DNA of 42,100 nt from DASQHM01 sp035632095 (lineage in GTDB: Bacteria > Pseudomonadota > Alphaproteobacteria > Ferrovibrionales > Ferrovibrionaceae): NCBI GenBank assembly GCA_035632095.1, contig DASQHM010000241.1, forward strand, positions 1-42,100, in the 5' to 3' direction. The notes under the pieces are model-generated. The model saw only the letters and a list, made by a program, of their open reading frames with translations, was not told where the DNA came from and did not search any database. A program made the position numbers and the translations under genes. Of this stretch, positions 23,943-32,101 are shown piece after piece (the first letter of the stretch is position 1; every line of letters begins with the position of its first letter).

Positions 23943-25109
23943 TCAGGCCGCCTTGACGAAACGCTTGGCGGGGCGCATGCGGTGGCGAATGCCGTTCTCG
24001 TCGAGGAAATCCCGCATGTCGCGGTAGCGCGCATAGTAGGCGCGATTGAAGTGCTCGAACTGTGCCTGATCCCAATATTGCTCGAGAACGAAGGTCTTGT
24101 TCGAATAGACATTGTAGAAGGGGATGCTGAAGGTCTCGCAGAACTCCGCCGTGCGGCTGTCATACACGAAGTAGATCGATGGCACGCCGTTGGCCAGCGC
24201 CATAAGATTGCCGTGCAGCCGATAGCCGAGCACGAGGTCCTTTCGACGCACAAGAGCTTCGTAGTCGCTCACTATGTCCGAGTAGAACAATTTCGTTCGA
24301 TAGAGCTTTTCGATTCCGGCATCAAAGAACCATTGGGAGTACCAATCGTTGTCCTTGAGCGCCCGCCATGCCGCTCGTTTCTGCTGCGGCGTGCCCCAAA
24401 GCAGCATCTTCTCCTCCACCTCGCCCTGCATCATCAAGCAGATATCGAAGCGGCGCGCCAGGGACTTTATGATGTCACGATGCCGCGTGAGATAGAGCCT
24501 TACATCGGGTGAATAGAGCTCCGAGACCTCGCGGCGCACGGTGAAGCCAATGTTGCGGACCTGCTCCAACGGCGGCAGATCGATGCGCAGGTCCGGGTTG
24601 TTGTTGCGAAAGGCGGTCGGGCATCCGACGATCCGCGTGTTGCGGATTCCCATATCCCACAGCACCTCGGCCGTATAGGCACCACGGACACCGAGCGTCG
24701 TGCAGCGCTCGCTGATCAAATGCCAGATTCGCCGTCCTGCGGGGGAGAGCTCCAGCTTGCCCTTGCCCGGGGCCTGCGAGCCGACGCCAAACGCGAGGAC
24801 GGGAATCTTCAGCTTGGACAGAACGTATTCGGCGCGCTCCCAATCCATTTCACCGTGGATGTAATTGGAACCGCGCAGAAATACGTAGTCGAATTCGGCG
24901 TTATAGCGATCGATATCGGCCGCGCGGGGCTCACGGATCTCGCAAACGTCGATATGGTCGAACTCAAGCAGCTTCAGCGAGCTGTCGTAGACGAAGGCAT
25001 CGCCGATATTATGGTAGTTCTCCAAATGGCCTTGGTCGTCGGTATACCACCGCACGCAGTCGCGGTCGTATACCTCGCCCGAGGGGCTGATGACGAGGAT
25101 GTTCGGCAA
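23943..25109 (-). CDS. Polysaccharide pyruvyl transferase family protein
   Basis: A 388-residue member of the polysaccharide pyruvyl transferase family, which places a ketal pyruvate from phosphoenolpyruvate on a sugar of a surface glycan and gives it negative charge. The start is a TTG at 25109, since an in-frame TAG lies four codons upstream. Diagnostic parts are ENYHNIGDAFVYDSSLKLLE, DYVFLRGSNYIHGEMDWERA, VPVLAFGVGSQ-like KIPVLAFGVGSQAPGKGKLE, TLGVRGAYTAEVLWDMGIRN and near the C-terminus VLGYRLHGNLMALANGVPSI. The R-L-H-G motif is the family hallmark. It precedes the GT4 gene by 20 bases. It fits an acidic surface polysaccharide; the target sugar is unknown. Confidence 0.92.
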   Translation of the reverse strand: MPNILVISPSGEVYDRDCVRWYTDDQGHLENYHNIGDAFVYDSSLKLLEFDHIDVCEIREPRAADIDRYNAEFDYVFLRGSNYIHGEMDWERAEYVLSKLKIPVLAFGVGSQAPGKGKLELSPAGRRIWHLISERCTTLGVRGAYTAEVLWDMGIRNTRIVGCPTAFRNNNPDLRIDLPPLEQVRNIGFTVRREVSELYSPDVRLYLTRHRDIIKSLARRFDICLMMQGEVEEKMLLWGTPQQKRAAWRALKDNDWYSQWFFDAGIEKLYRTKLFYSDIVSDYEALVRRKDLVLGYRLHGNLMALANGVPSIYFVYDSRTAEFCETFSIPFYNVYSNKTFVLEQYWDQAQFEHFNRAYYARYRDMRDFLDENGIRHRMRPAKRFVKAA

Positions 25110-25161
25110 AGCGGTTCTCTATCCTGCAGGGGCGTCGATACGGCAGAGTCCACAACGAATA

Positions 25162-25176
25162 CCGGGCTGTGCCCGG
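25162..25176. other. Short GC hairpin in the spacer between the propeller-like and pyruvyl transferase genes
   Basis: CCGGGC at 25162-25167 and GCCCGG at 25171-25176 form a perfect six-base stem with a TGT loop. It lies 49 bases downstream of the secreted-protein gene, as a terminator would, but no T-run follows on the minus strand. It could be a weak terminator or only a mRNA hairpin. Confidence 0.35.
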
Positions 25177-25224
25177 CTTATCCCGAAGTCTGCCCGGCAA
25201 GGAATAACGCATAGTTAACCCCCT

Positions 25225-26430
25225 TTACTTACGCAGCGAGATGGTAACGGGAAACCGCAGCAGATCCCGATCCGACCCGAGTTTGCAGTCCTTTATGTGC
25301 AGGTCGGTCGCATAGATAAATGCGTGGTCGCCCACATCCTCGAAATTGCGCGACGTATCGGACGGGTCGAGCAGGGCAGGGTAGAAGATCGCGTCGCGAT
25401 CGGAGCAGGCGAAATTGAAAAGCACGGGCGCCGACCAGATCAATGCCGGGTCGCTCCAATGGATCAGGTCGGGCGAGGTCGATGCATAGACCCCGTTCAC
25501 CGGGGCGCCGCCGGGCAAAAGGGGCCGGCGGGTCGCCATGACAGCGACATAGAGCCCGCTCGGCCTGTGCAGCGCGACGCCGGTGACGATCGAAGGCAGG
25601 CCGCTCGGCGACACGGGCGCGCACGTGTGTTTCGCCGGATCCATGGCCGTGACGACATAGGGATCCTCGAACACGACCGTGAAGTCCTTGCCGTCCCAGC
25701 CGCGCCAAGCGCGACGGTCCGCAAGGTTGTCGGTGCGCATCAGGCAGGCGCCGCGTTGCTGCGCGCCTTCGGCTTCGGCCCAAAAGAACGCATAATAGAA
25801 AGCGCCGCGCTGGACGATATTCGATGGATTGAAATAGCCGATCTGATGGCCGATGTCGCCGCGATAGCGATAGGGCAGGCCAGCGACATATTGCCAGGGC
25901 GGCGCCTCGTGCGTGAATGTCGCGCCGCCGTCGCGGGAAGTGACCATGGTCAGCGTGTTTTCCCAACAGCGAATGTACTCGCGCGATGGACAAAGCGCCG
26001 GCCGCAAATGTCCGTGGAATTCGTTGTGCACGAGCGCAAAAACCGTCTTGCCGTCGAGCGAATAGGTCGATGCGATCCAGCTCCGGTCGTCGTAGTGCTG
26101 CGGCAGATCGTCGTTGCCGCCCTGATAGACGATGCGGCAGTCCTGGCGCAGGTGATTCAAATCCGGCCCGGCCATCTCCCGATTGATGTAATGAGAAGCA
26201 ACGAGATGAACGCCGCCGTCGGCGTCGCGCCAGGCGCGGGCGGGCGCATCCGGAATGTCCCATTGTTCGCAATGCATCGTGTTCCAAGCAAACACGGTTT
26301 GCGGGTCGCCCGCTCGTTCGACGACAAGCTGCGGGGGAGCGGCTTCCGCCATCGCCGCGGCCAGACCGATCGCCGCCGAAAGCAGCATCGTGCGCGCACC
26401 GGGGAAGAATTTCTCGAAGTTTCGAACCAT
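25225..26430 (-). CDS. Secreted beta-propeller-like protein with an Asp-box, function unknown
   Basis: A 401-residue exported protein. I chose ATG 26430 since GGGAG is eight bases upstream; a GTG three codons earlier is too close to that site. A signal peptide runs from basic NFEKFFPGAR through TMLLSAAIGLAAAMAEA. The mature part contains TSRDGGATF, an Asp-box (S/T-x-D-x-G-x-T-F/W) as found in sialidase-type propellers, and STSPDLIHWSDP and DLIHW, common in five-bladed GH43-like propellers. Cysteines recur (CEQW, CRIVY, CPSRE, CWEN, CACPV), which fits a periplasmic or extracellular place. No catalytic residues can be assigned. It is the first gene of the minus-strand glycan/secretion set and diverges from the RTX gene, so it may bind or trim the exported glycan. 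Confidence 0.8.
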   Translation of the reverse strand: MVRNFEKFFPGARTMLLSAAIGLAAAMAEAAPPQLVVERAGDPQTVFAWNTMHCEQWDIPDAPARAWRDADGGVHLVASHYINREMAGPDLNHLRQDCRIVYQGGNDDLPQHYDDRSWIASTYSLDGKTVFALVHNEFHGHLRPALCPSREYIRCWENTLTMVTSRDGGATFTHEAPPWQYVAGLPYRYRGDIGHQIGYFNPSNIVQRGAFYYAFFWAEAEGAQQRGACLMRTDNLADRRAWRGWDGKDFTVVFEDPYVVTAMDPAKHTCAPVSPSGLPSIVTGVALHRPSGLYVAVMATRRPLLPGGAPVNGVYASTSPDLIHWSDPALIWSAPVLFNFACSDRDAIFYPALLDPSDTSRNFEDVGDHAFIYATDLHIKDCKLGSDRDLLRFPVTISLRK

Positions 26431-26812
26431 TTCACGCACTCCCGCGCGGTTTCGCCTCGACGACGACTGTCACGTTCTTTGTGCACTCTAGCCCACAAAT
26501 AAGAACTTCCAACCGTAAGCACAACAAGTCACAGCAATATAAAATTTTACTCAAAGTAATTCTTATTCAGTGTTCATTCTTAGCAAGCCATTAAGCATCA
26601 TTTATATCAAATTTTATTGTTATATAGATCGATAAATTGTTGCCGCAAAGGCGCTTTTTGGGGCTGCTGTCTTCGATTTTAATATTTTGTTAGGACCTGG
26701 AATGCAATTCTCTGCCCGTCGAAGCGGGAACGGCATCTCTCGTTTGCGGCGCGGGCGCCACGAGCCAGGCCCCCTTGGCTTTTGCGGTGAAACAACATTA
26801 GGACATAAGCAA
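26431..26812. promoter_or_regulatory. AT-rich divergent promoter region of the secretion/glycan island
   Basis: This spacer separates the minus-strand secretion genes from the plus-strand RTX and glycan genes. By hand count 26521-26640 holds 30 G/C of 120 bases (25%), against roughly two thirds in the genes on both sides. Several TATA-like runs are present (for example TTGTTATATAGAT at 26628-26640 area). Both transcripts probably start here. In alphaproteobacteria such AT-rich spacers ahead of polysaccharide genes are often bound by MucR/Ros-type silencers; that is inference. Confidence 0.6.
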
Positions 26813-27526
26813 ATGGCGACCATTCCCGGTGGCAATTATGGGGGTGTGATTTTCGGCACCCATGGCGATGACGTAATCAACGTTCCCGACGGGCACTATG
26901 TCGTATTCGGCGGCGGCGGAAACGATCAGATTTTCGGCGGTCACGGCAACGACGTGATCTTCGGCGGCAAGGGCGACGATCTGCTGGTCGCCGGCGACGG
27001 ACATCAGGAACTCTTCGGTGGTGGTGGCAACGACACCCTGATCGGCGGCAACGGCCCCGACCTGCTGGAAGCCGGCAAGGGCCACAGCCTGCTCATCGGC
27101 GGCAATGGCAGCGACACGTTGATCGGCGGCACCGGCGACTCCACGTTGATCGGCGGCGTCGGCCATCAATACCTGCAAGCCGGCCACGGCAACGACTTGA
27201 TGATCGCCGGCGAGGGCGACCAAACGCTGGTTGCCGGACACGGTAACGACACTATGGTCGCGGGCGACGGTCATGACACCTTCGTCTTCGGCAGTGGCGG
27301 CGGCCGCGATGTGGTGATGGACTTCCAGGATGGCGACATCCTGCAGATCCAGCGCAACATCAACGGTCTGCATATCCATTCGGCCGCGGACTTGGTCAGC
27401 CGGGTGCACAGCGATGCCGACGGCAACGCGGTGATCAATCTCGGCCATGGCGACAGCATTACGCTGGTCGACGTCAAGGCTGAAGACATCCAGAACGACC
27501 CGAACGGCTTCATCAAAGTCCATTGA
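26813..27526 (+). CDS. RTX-type calcium-binding nonapeptide-repeat protein, probable type I secretion cargo
   Basis: A 237-residue acidic, glycine-rich protein without an N-terminal signal. Residues about 15-158 are sixteen consecutive nine-residue units of the GGxGxDxUx kind (GGHGNDVIF, GGKGDDLLV, GGNGSDTLI), which fold as a calcium-bound beta-roll. Ten of sixteen keep the aspartate at position 6; five carry histidine at position 5. The C-terminal 75 residues (FGSGGGRDVVMDFQDGD, then INLGHGDSITLVDVKAEDI) look like the usual uncleaved type I secretion signal. I chose ATG 26813 with AGGA ten bases upstream; ATG 26702, also behind AGGA, would add 37 arginine-rich residues. No enzyme domain is attached, so the protein is essentially a beta-roll plus export signal. 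Two ABC exporters and HlyD are encoded across the divergent spacer. Confidence 0.9.
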   Translation: MATIPGGNYGGVIFGTHGDDVINVPDGHYVVFGGGGNDQIFGGHGNDVIFGGKGDDLLVAGDGHQELFGGGGNDTLIGGNGPDLLEAGKGHSLLIGGNGSDTLIGGTGDSTLIGGVGHQYLQAGHGNDLMIAGEGDQTLVAGHGNDTMVAGDGHDTFVFGSGGGRDVVMDFQDGDILQIQRNINGLHIHSAADLVSRVHSDADGNAVINLGHGDSITLVDVKAEDIQNDPNGFIKVH

Positions 27527-27596
27527 TTGAGACGGCATCCGCCGCGGTCGGGCCCCAAGCCCCCGCGGCGGCGTGCCGAGGTTCGCGGGTCGTCCC

Positions 27597-29840
27597 ATGT
27601 TGCTGCAATCCTACGAGCGAGCGTTCGACGAACCGCAGACCTTCGCGCTCGGCAGCGACGTCGTGCTCGTCGCCTGGGATGCCCCCGAGCGGACTTCCAG
27701 TCTTCCCACGTTTTCGGTTGACGGCGCTGCCCCGGAGAAGCGACGCGCGGTTTTGCGCATTGCGCTCGGCGAGGGCCTGCAACGCAACCTCGCGGCCGTG
27801 CAGTTCCCCGGGCGGGACGGCGGCACGCTCAGGATCGAAGGACTGGAAAGCGGGGCCCTCTCGCTCAGGTTCGGGGCCGAGGCGATGCAATCCCCGGCCA
27901 TCCTGCTCGACGGCCTGGATGAGGCCGGCCGTTCGCGCCTGATCGATTTCGTGCTTGGAATTTGCCGAGGCACGTTTCGCCTCGGCGATCGCCCCGCCTT
28001 CGCCGATCTCTGCCGCGACTTGACGCGGGCCGCCGCGAACGACGGCACCGTCGAGTTCGAAGCGAACGGTCACCTTTCGTCAGGCCATCTGTTATATATC
28101 GCCACGGCGCCGCATATCGGCGACGTGACCGCCGTTTACGCGGTCGACGGCCGTCAAGTGGTGGAGACGCGATTCCGGCCCATCGTGGCATCGGGGGAAA
28201 AATACGCGCCGCGCATGGCGCTGGCGGCCCCGGCCTGGATCGGCTCTCCGGCCGTGGACGTGGTGCTGATCGGGGCGCGCGGAGTGTCGCTGGCGCGGTT
28301 CCAAGCTGCTTCGGACGTGCCGAGCGTGGCGAGCCTAGCCGAGCGCGGTTCGCTTGAGGGGGCCGTGCGGCACTATGCCCTGCGCTGTCTCGGCGCCATC
28401 GGCGACGAACAGGCTCACGCGGCGGGAAAGATCCTGCAGGTCTTGGCGCCCGAGGCGGTTCGCGAGCTGGCGAAGCCGAAGCATCCCGTGGGCGCAGCGC
28501 TGGAGCTTACGTTGAGCTGCGGCGAAGCCGGCGTCTTCGCACGGGGTTGGATTCGCGATCCGCATGGCTTGGTGCTGGATGCGGAATTGATTTCGCCGTT
28601 CGGTTCGCACCGTCTGTCGCGGTCCTGGCATCGCGTCGAGCGGCCCGATCTGGAAAAGGCCTGGGGCAAATCGATTCGCAAGACGCCGCAGCCGGGCTTC
28701 GTATCCTGTGCGCCGATCGATGAACCGTTTCCGGTGCTGCAGCATCGCTTGCACCTCATCACCGCGGGCGGGCCGATCGAAACCGTGCCGCCGGTGAAGG
28801 TGCTGACGGACACGGAAGCGCGCGACGCGGTCCTGTCGAGCGTCGCGCCGAGCAGCCTCAATGAAGACGTGATGACCGCCGTAGTCGGTCCGGCGGCGCG
28901 CGTGCTGCACCGGCGCGTCATGGCGAGCCAAGCCGCGCCGGAAGTGGTGGAGATCGGCCGAGTTCCGGCCAATCCCGACTTGTCGATCATCATTCCGCTC
29001 TATCGCCAACTTGGATTTCTCCGGCTGCAAACCGGCGCGCTGGCGCTCGACCCGGATATCCGCAACGGCGCCGAAATACTCTACGTGCTCGACTCGCCGG
29101 ACCAGCGCGCGGAAGTCGAGCATCTGCTCAGGGGTCTCAGCGTTTCGACCGGGCTCGGCTTTCGCCTTGTCGTCATGTCGGCGAATTTCGGATTTGCCGC
29201 GGCGAACAACACCGGCGTCCGCTCGGCGCGCGGCCGGACGCTCATGCTGCTGAACTCCGATGCCATTCCGATCGAACCCGGCTGGCTCCGCCCGCTGCAG
29301 GCGGCGCTGACGATGCGCGAAGCGGGCCGCGACATCGGCGCCGTGGGTCCGAAGCTTCTGTTCGACGACGGCTCGTTGCAGCACGCCGGCCTCACTTTCG
29401 AGCGCGATCTTGAGGGTCGCTGGTACAACACCCATTTCTTCAAAGGCTATCCGCGCGACTGGCCGAGCGCCAACGTGCCGCGCGTGGTGCCCGGCGTCAC
29501 CGGCGCGGCGATGTTGATGCCGCGCGGCGTCTACGAAAAACTCGGCGGATTTTGCGAGGACTACATCGTCGGCGACTACGAAGACTCCGACCTGTGTCTT
29601 CGACTTCGAGCCGCAGGGTACGGCATTCGCTATGAACCGCGCGCCGAGCTGTATCACTTCGAGCGCCGCTCCATCGAATTGAGCCCGGCCTATGTCGGCA
29701 CCGCCGCATCGGTCTACAACCGTCAGCTCCACGGCGAACGCTGGTCGGACGCCATGGAAGACCTGGTTGCGCGGTTCGGCACAGGCGATCCTGTCACGGA
29801 CGAACGACCTCTACGGGCAAGCGCCGGAAGCCGGCCGTGA
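27597..29840 (+). CDS. Glycosyltransferase family 2 protein with large N-terminal region
   Basis: A 747-residue protein. Residues 1-460 are beta-rich with no recognised enzyme; they include one GWxxDP module (GWIRDP at 317-322, then SRSWHRVERPDLEKAWG). Residues 462-720 form a GT-A glycosyltransferase: LSIIIPLYRQLGFL, SANFGFAAANNTGVRSARG, the nucleotide/metal motif LLNSDAIPIEPGWL, acceptor segment GVTGAAMLMPRGVYEKLGGF and catalytic-base motif VGDYEDSDLCLRLRAAGY. It resembles rhamnosyl- and other family 2 enzymes that build surface polysaccharides. ATG 27597 is preferred; GTG 27573 in frame is possible. It lies 70 bases after the RTX gene and overlaps the methyltransferase by GTGA. Sugar donor and acceptor are unknown. 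Confidence 0.9.
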   Translation: MLLQSYERAFDEPQTFALGSDVVLVAWDAPERTSSLPTFSVDGAAPEKRRAVLRIALGEGLQRNLAAVQFPGRDGGTLRIEGLESGALSLRFGAEAMQSPAILLDGLDEAGRSRLIDFVLGICRGTFRLGDRPAFADLCRDLTRAAANDGTVEFEANGHLSSGHLLYIATAPHIGDVTAVYAVDGRQVVETRFRPIVASGEKYAPRMALAAPAWIGSPAVDVVLIGARGVSLARFQAASDVPSVASLAERGSLEGAVRHYALRCLGAIGDEQAHAAGKILQVLAPEAVRELAKPKHPVGAALELTLSCGEAGVFARGWIRDPHGLVLDAELISPFGSHRLSRSWHRVERPDLEKAWGKSIRKTPQPGFVSCAPIDEPFPVLQHRLHLITAGGPIETVPPVKVLTDTEARDAVLSSVAPSSLNEDVMTAVVGPAARVLHRRVMASQAAPEVVEIGRVPANPDLSIIIPLYRQLGFLRLQTGALALDPDIRNGAEILYVLDSPDQRAEVEHLLRGLSVSTGLGFRLVVMSANFGFAAANNTGVRSARGRTLMLLNSDAIPIEPGWLRPLQAALTMREAGRDIGAVGPKLLFDDGSLQHAGLTFERDLEGRWYNTHFFKGYPRDWPSANVPRVVPGVTGAAMLMPRGVYEKLGGFCEDYIVGDYEDSDLCLRLRAAGYGIRYEPRAELYHFERRSIELSPAYVGTAASVYNRQLHGERWSDAMEDLVARFGTGDPVTDERPLRASAGSRP

Positions 29841-30664
29841 CGGCACTGGCCAATTTCGATGCCGTCGACGAGACGCGTCTCGAGTGGCTCGCCGAAGCCA
29901 TTTGGCGCAATCGCTATCTGCCGATCCCGCCCGAGGAATTGCACTTCGTCGGCGACGGGGATTTCCTCGCGGTCGGAGTGGAATTCCTGCAATGGTTCGT
30001 GCGCTTCGGCGGATTGAAACCGGACGACCGCGTGCTCGATCTCGGATGCGGCGTCGGCCGCATGGCGCTCCCGCTCACGCAATACGTCGACGGCGGGACA
30101 TACGACGGCGCCGACGTGGCCGCCTCCGGCATCGCCTGGTGCAACGAAAACATCCGCTCGGTCTATGGCAACTTCCGCTTCAAGCACCTGGATCTCGAGC
30201 ACCCGATCTACAACCCGTCCGGTTCCATGCGCACCGTCGACGTGGTGCTGCCTTATGCGGACGAGGCCTTCGACTTCGTGTTCCTGACCTCGGTGCTGAC
30301 CCATTTGGGCTCCGATGAGGTTCGGGCTTACGCCCGGGAAATTCGCCGCGTCCTGGCGCCGAAGGGTCGCTGCTTCTTCACGGCATTCATGCTTAACGAG
30401 CCGGCGCGCGATGGTTTACGCGCCGGAAAGGCTGCCATCCGGTTCGATGCCGACGCCGAAGGTCCGGAAATCCATGCCGACCCCGCAAACCCTTCGGCGG
30501 CCGTGGCATTCGACGAGGATTTTCTTCTTGCCTGTTTCTTGAGCGCGGGTCTCAGGCGCCGCCGGCCGGCCATCTATGGTCGCTGGAGTGGCAGAACCTT
30601 TCCGGGGCCTACTTTCCAGGACATCAACGTCCTGGAAACGGATCGCGCGGTATCCTTGGCGTGA
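29837..30664 (+). CDS. Class I SAM-dependent methyltransferase
   Basis: A 275-residue methyltransferase starting with GTG inside the stop codon of the GT2 gene (GTGA). Motif I is DRVLDLGCGVGRMALPLTQY, which binds S-adenosylmethionine; the following acidic strand end is in YDGADVAASGIAWCNENIRS. FDFVFLTSVLTHLGSDEVRA is motif post-II/III as found in Methyltransf_11/25 proteins, and VLAPKGRCFFTAFML follows. No membrane segment or signal is present. Such genes within polysaccharide clusters usually methylate sugar hydroxyls or cap a glycan chain; this is inferred from position between two glycosyltransferases. The next gene starts 52 bases later on the same strand. Confidence 0.92.
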   Translation: MTALANFDAVDETRLEWLAEAIWRNRYLPIPPEELHFVGDGDFLAVGVEFLQWFVRFGGLKPDDRVLDLGCGVGRMALPLTQYVDGGTYDGADVAASGIAWCNENIRSVYGNFRFKHLDLEHPIYNPSGSMRTVDVVLPYADEAFDFVFLTSVLTHLGSDEVRAYAREIRRVLAPKGRCFFTAFMLNEPARDGLRAGKAAIRFDADAEGPEIHADPANPSAAVAFDEDFLLACFLSAGLRRRRPAIYGRWSGRTFPGPTFQDINVLETDRAVSLA

Positions 30665-30716
30665 AACACGGCGGCCCGTGACCCCCTGAAACCGCAAGGA
30701 AATCCGCGGCGCTCCC

Positions 30717-32069
30717 ATGACTCGGCTTCCGAAGGTGCTCTTCGTCTGCCACAACCACCCGGATTTGCATCCGGGCGGGACGGAGATATTCAGCCACGCG
30801 CTGTTCCGCGAGCTGCGCCGCGCGCATGGGCTCGACGCGCTTTACCTTGCCTGCGCCGGACGGGTCCACCGCACGCGGTCGCCGGGGACCATGCTGCAGG
30901 CTGTCGGCCGGGCAGCGGACGAGATGCTGCTTTGGTGCGGCCATTTCGAGACATTCAACCTGTCGCAGACCGATCTCCACGGCGTAATGATCGAGTTCGA
31001 GCGCCTGCTGGCGGAGGTGCGGCCCGACGTCGTGCACTTTCACCACGTGCTTCTGATCGGCGTCGAGGCGCTGCAAGTTGTGCGCCGCGTGCTGCCCAAA
31101 GCCGCCATCGTTCTGACGCTGCACGACTACTACGCGATCTGCGCCAACGACGGCCAGATGGTGACGACGGGCGACCGGCGTCTTTGCCGCTTGGCGTCGC
31201 CCGACGCTTGCGCGCGCTGCTTCCCCGATTGGGGCCGCGATCGCTTCGTCATGCGCGAGCTGTTCGTGAAACAGGCATTGACGCTCGTCGACCGGTTCGT
31301 CAGCCCGAGCGCGTTCCTGAAGCAGCGCTATGTGGATTGGGGGCTGCCGGACGATCGCATCGACATCGTTCGGAACGGCATCGCCGGACCCGCGCCGGCG
31401 CCGCATCGCGCGTTGCCCGACGGCGGCCGCCGCAACAGATTCGCCTTCTTCGGCCATCTCAATCCGTTCAAGGGCGCGATGGTGGCGATCGAAGCCGCGC
31501 GCCGGCTGGCCGAGCGCGACGCAGGCCCGTTCAGCCTGACGCTGCACGGCTCGGCGGAGTTTCAAAGCGATGAGTTCAAGGCGGCTATCGCCAAGGCGCT
31601 CGAAGGCGCGGCGATGGTGGAATCGCGCGGCCGCTACGGACGCGAGGAAATACCCGCGCTCATGGCCGACACCGATTGGGTGATCGTGCCGTCGATCTGG
31701 TGGGAGAACGCGCCGCTCGTCATCCAGGAGGCGTTTCATCATCGCCGGCCGGTGATCTGCAGCAACATCGGCGGCATGGCGGAAGCGGTGCTCGACGGCG
31801 TCGACGGACTGTGGTTCCGCGCCGGCGACGCTGCTCATTTGTCCGAACGCATGGAGCAGGGCCTCGATCAGGCCCTTTGGACGCAGCTGGCGAACAACAT
31901 TGCGCCGCCGCGCAGTATCGCGGCCGCTGCTGCCGACCATCTCGCACTTTTCGAGCGCGTGTTGGCCGAACCGCGGCGCGTGGAATGGCCGCAACCATCC
32001 GAACAAGCCGTGCGCCGCCGAAGGCGCAAGACCTCGACCGAGCCGGAACAAGCCGGCGCGGCGCAATGA
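30717..32069 (+). CDS. Glycosyltransferase family 4 protein (paralogue 1)
   Basis: A 450-residue GT-B glycosyltransferase. The N-lobe opens VLFVCHNHPDLHPGGTEIFS with the glycine-rich acceptor loop; DVVHFHHVLLIGVEAL and IVLTLHDYYAICANDGQMV are conserved GT4 segments. A cysteine pair follows in LCRLASPDACARCFPDWG. The C-lobe has FAFFGHLNPFKGAMVAIEAA and the donor-site motif VIVPSIWWENAPLVIQEAFH, where the last glutamate contacts the nucleotide sugar ribose. The last 40 residues are basic and low in complexity. It is clearly a paralogue of the protein at 35452, which has the same cysteine and IWWEN motifs. It overlaps galE only if the latter starts at 32066. Role: extension of the glycan built in this island; sugars unknown. 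Confidence 0.92.
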   Translation: MTRLPKVLFVCHNHPDLHPGGTEIFSHALFRELRRAHGLDALYLACAGRVHRTRSPGTMLQAVGRAADEMLLWCGHFETFNLSQTDLHGVMIEFERLLAEVRPDVVHFHHVLLIGVEALQVVRRVLPKAAIVLTLHDYYAICANDGQMVTTGDRRLCRLASPDACARCFPDWGRDRFVMRELFVKQALTLVDRFVSPSAFLKQRYVDWGLPDDRIDIVRNGIAGPAPAPHRALPDGGRRNRFAFFGHLNPFKGAMVAIEAARRLAERDAGPFSLTLHGSAEFQSDEFKAAIAKALEGAAMVESRGRYGREEIPALMADTDWVIVPSIWWENAPLVIQEAFHHRRPVICSNIGGMAEAVLDGVDGLWFRAGDAAHLSERMEQGLDQALWTQLANNIAPPRSIAAAAADHLALFERVLAEPRRVEWPQPSEQAVRRRRRKTSTEPEQAGAAQ

Positions 32070-32101
32070 AAGAACCGTGGTTCGTAGGGGAATCGCAAAC
32101 A

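Noticed and set aside
25162..25176. The CCGGGC/GCCCGG hairpin as a rho-independent terminator.
   Set aside because: The stem is short and no T-run follows; kept only as a hairpin with low confidence.
26813..27526. The glycine-rich repeats as a DNA-level satellite or a PE-PGRS-like gene.
   Set aside because: The units follow the nine-residue RTX pattern with varied codons and are followed by a type I export-like C-terminus.
28335..29732. A 465-codon minus-strand frame opposite the GT2 gene.
   Set aside because: Same reason: an out-of-frame shadow of a clear GT2 domain.
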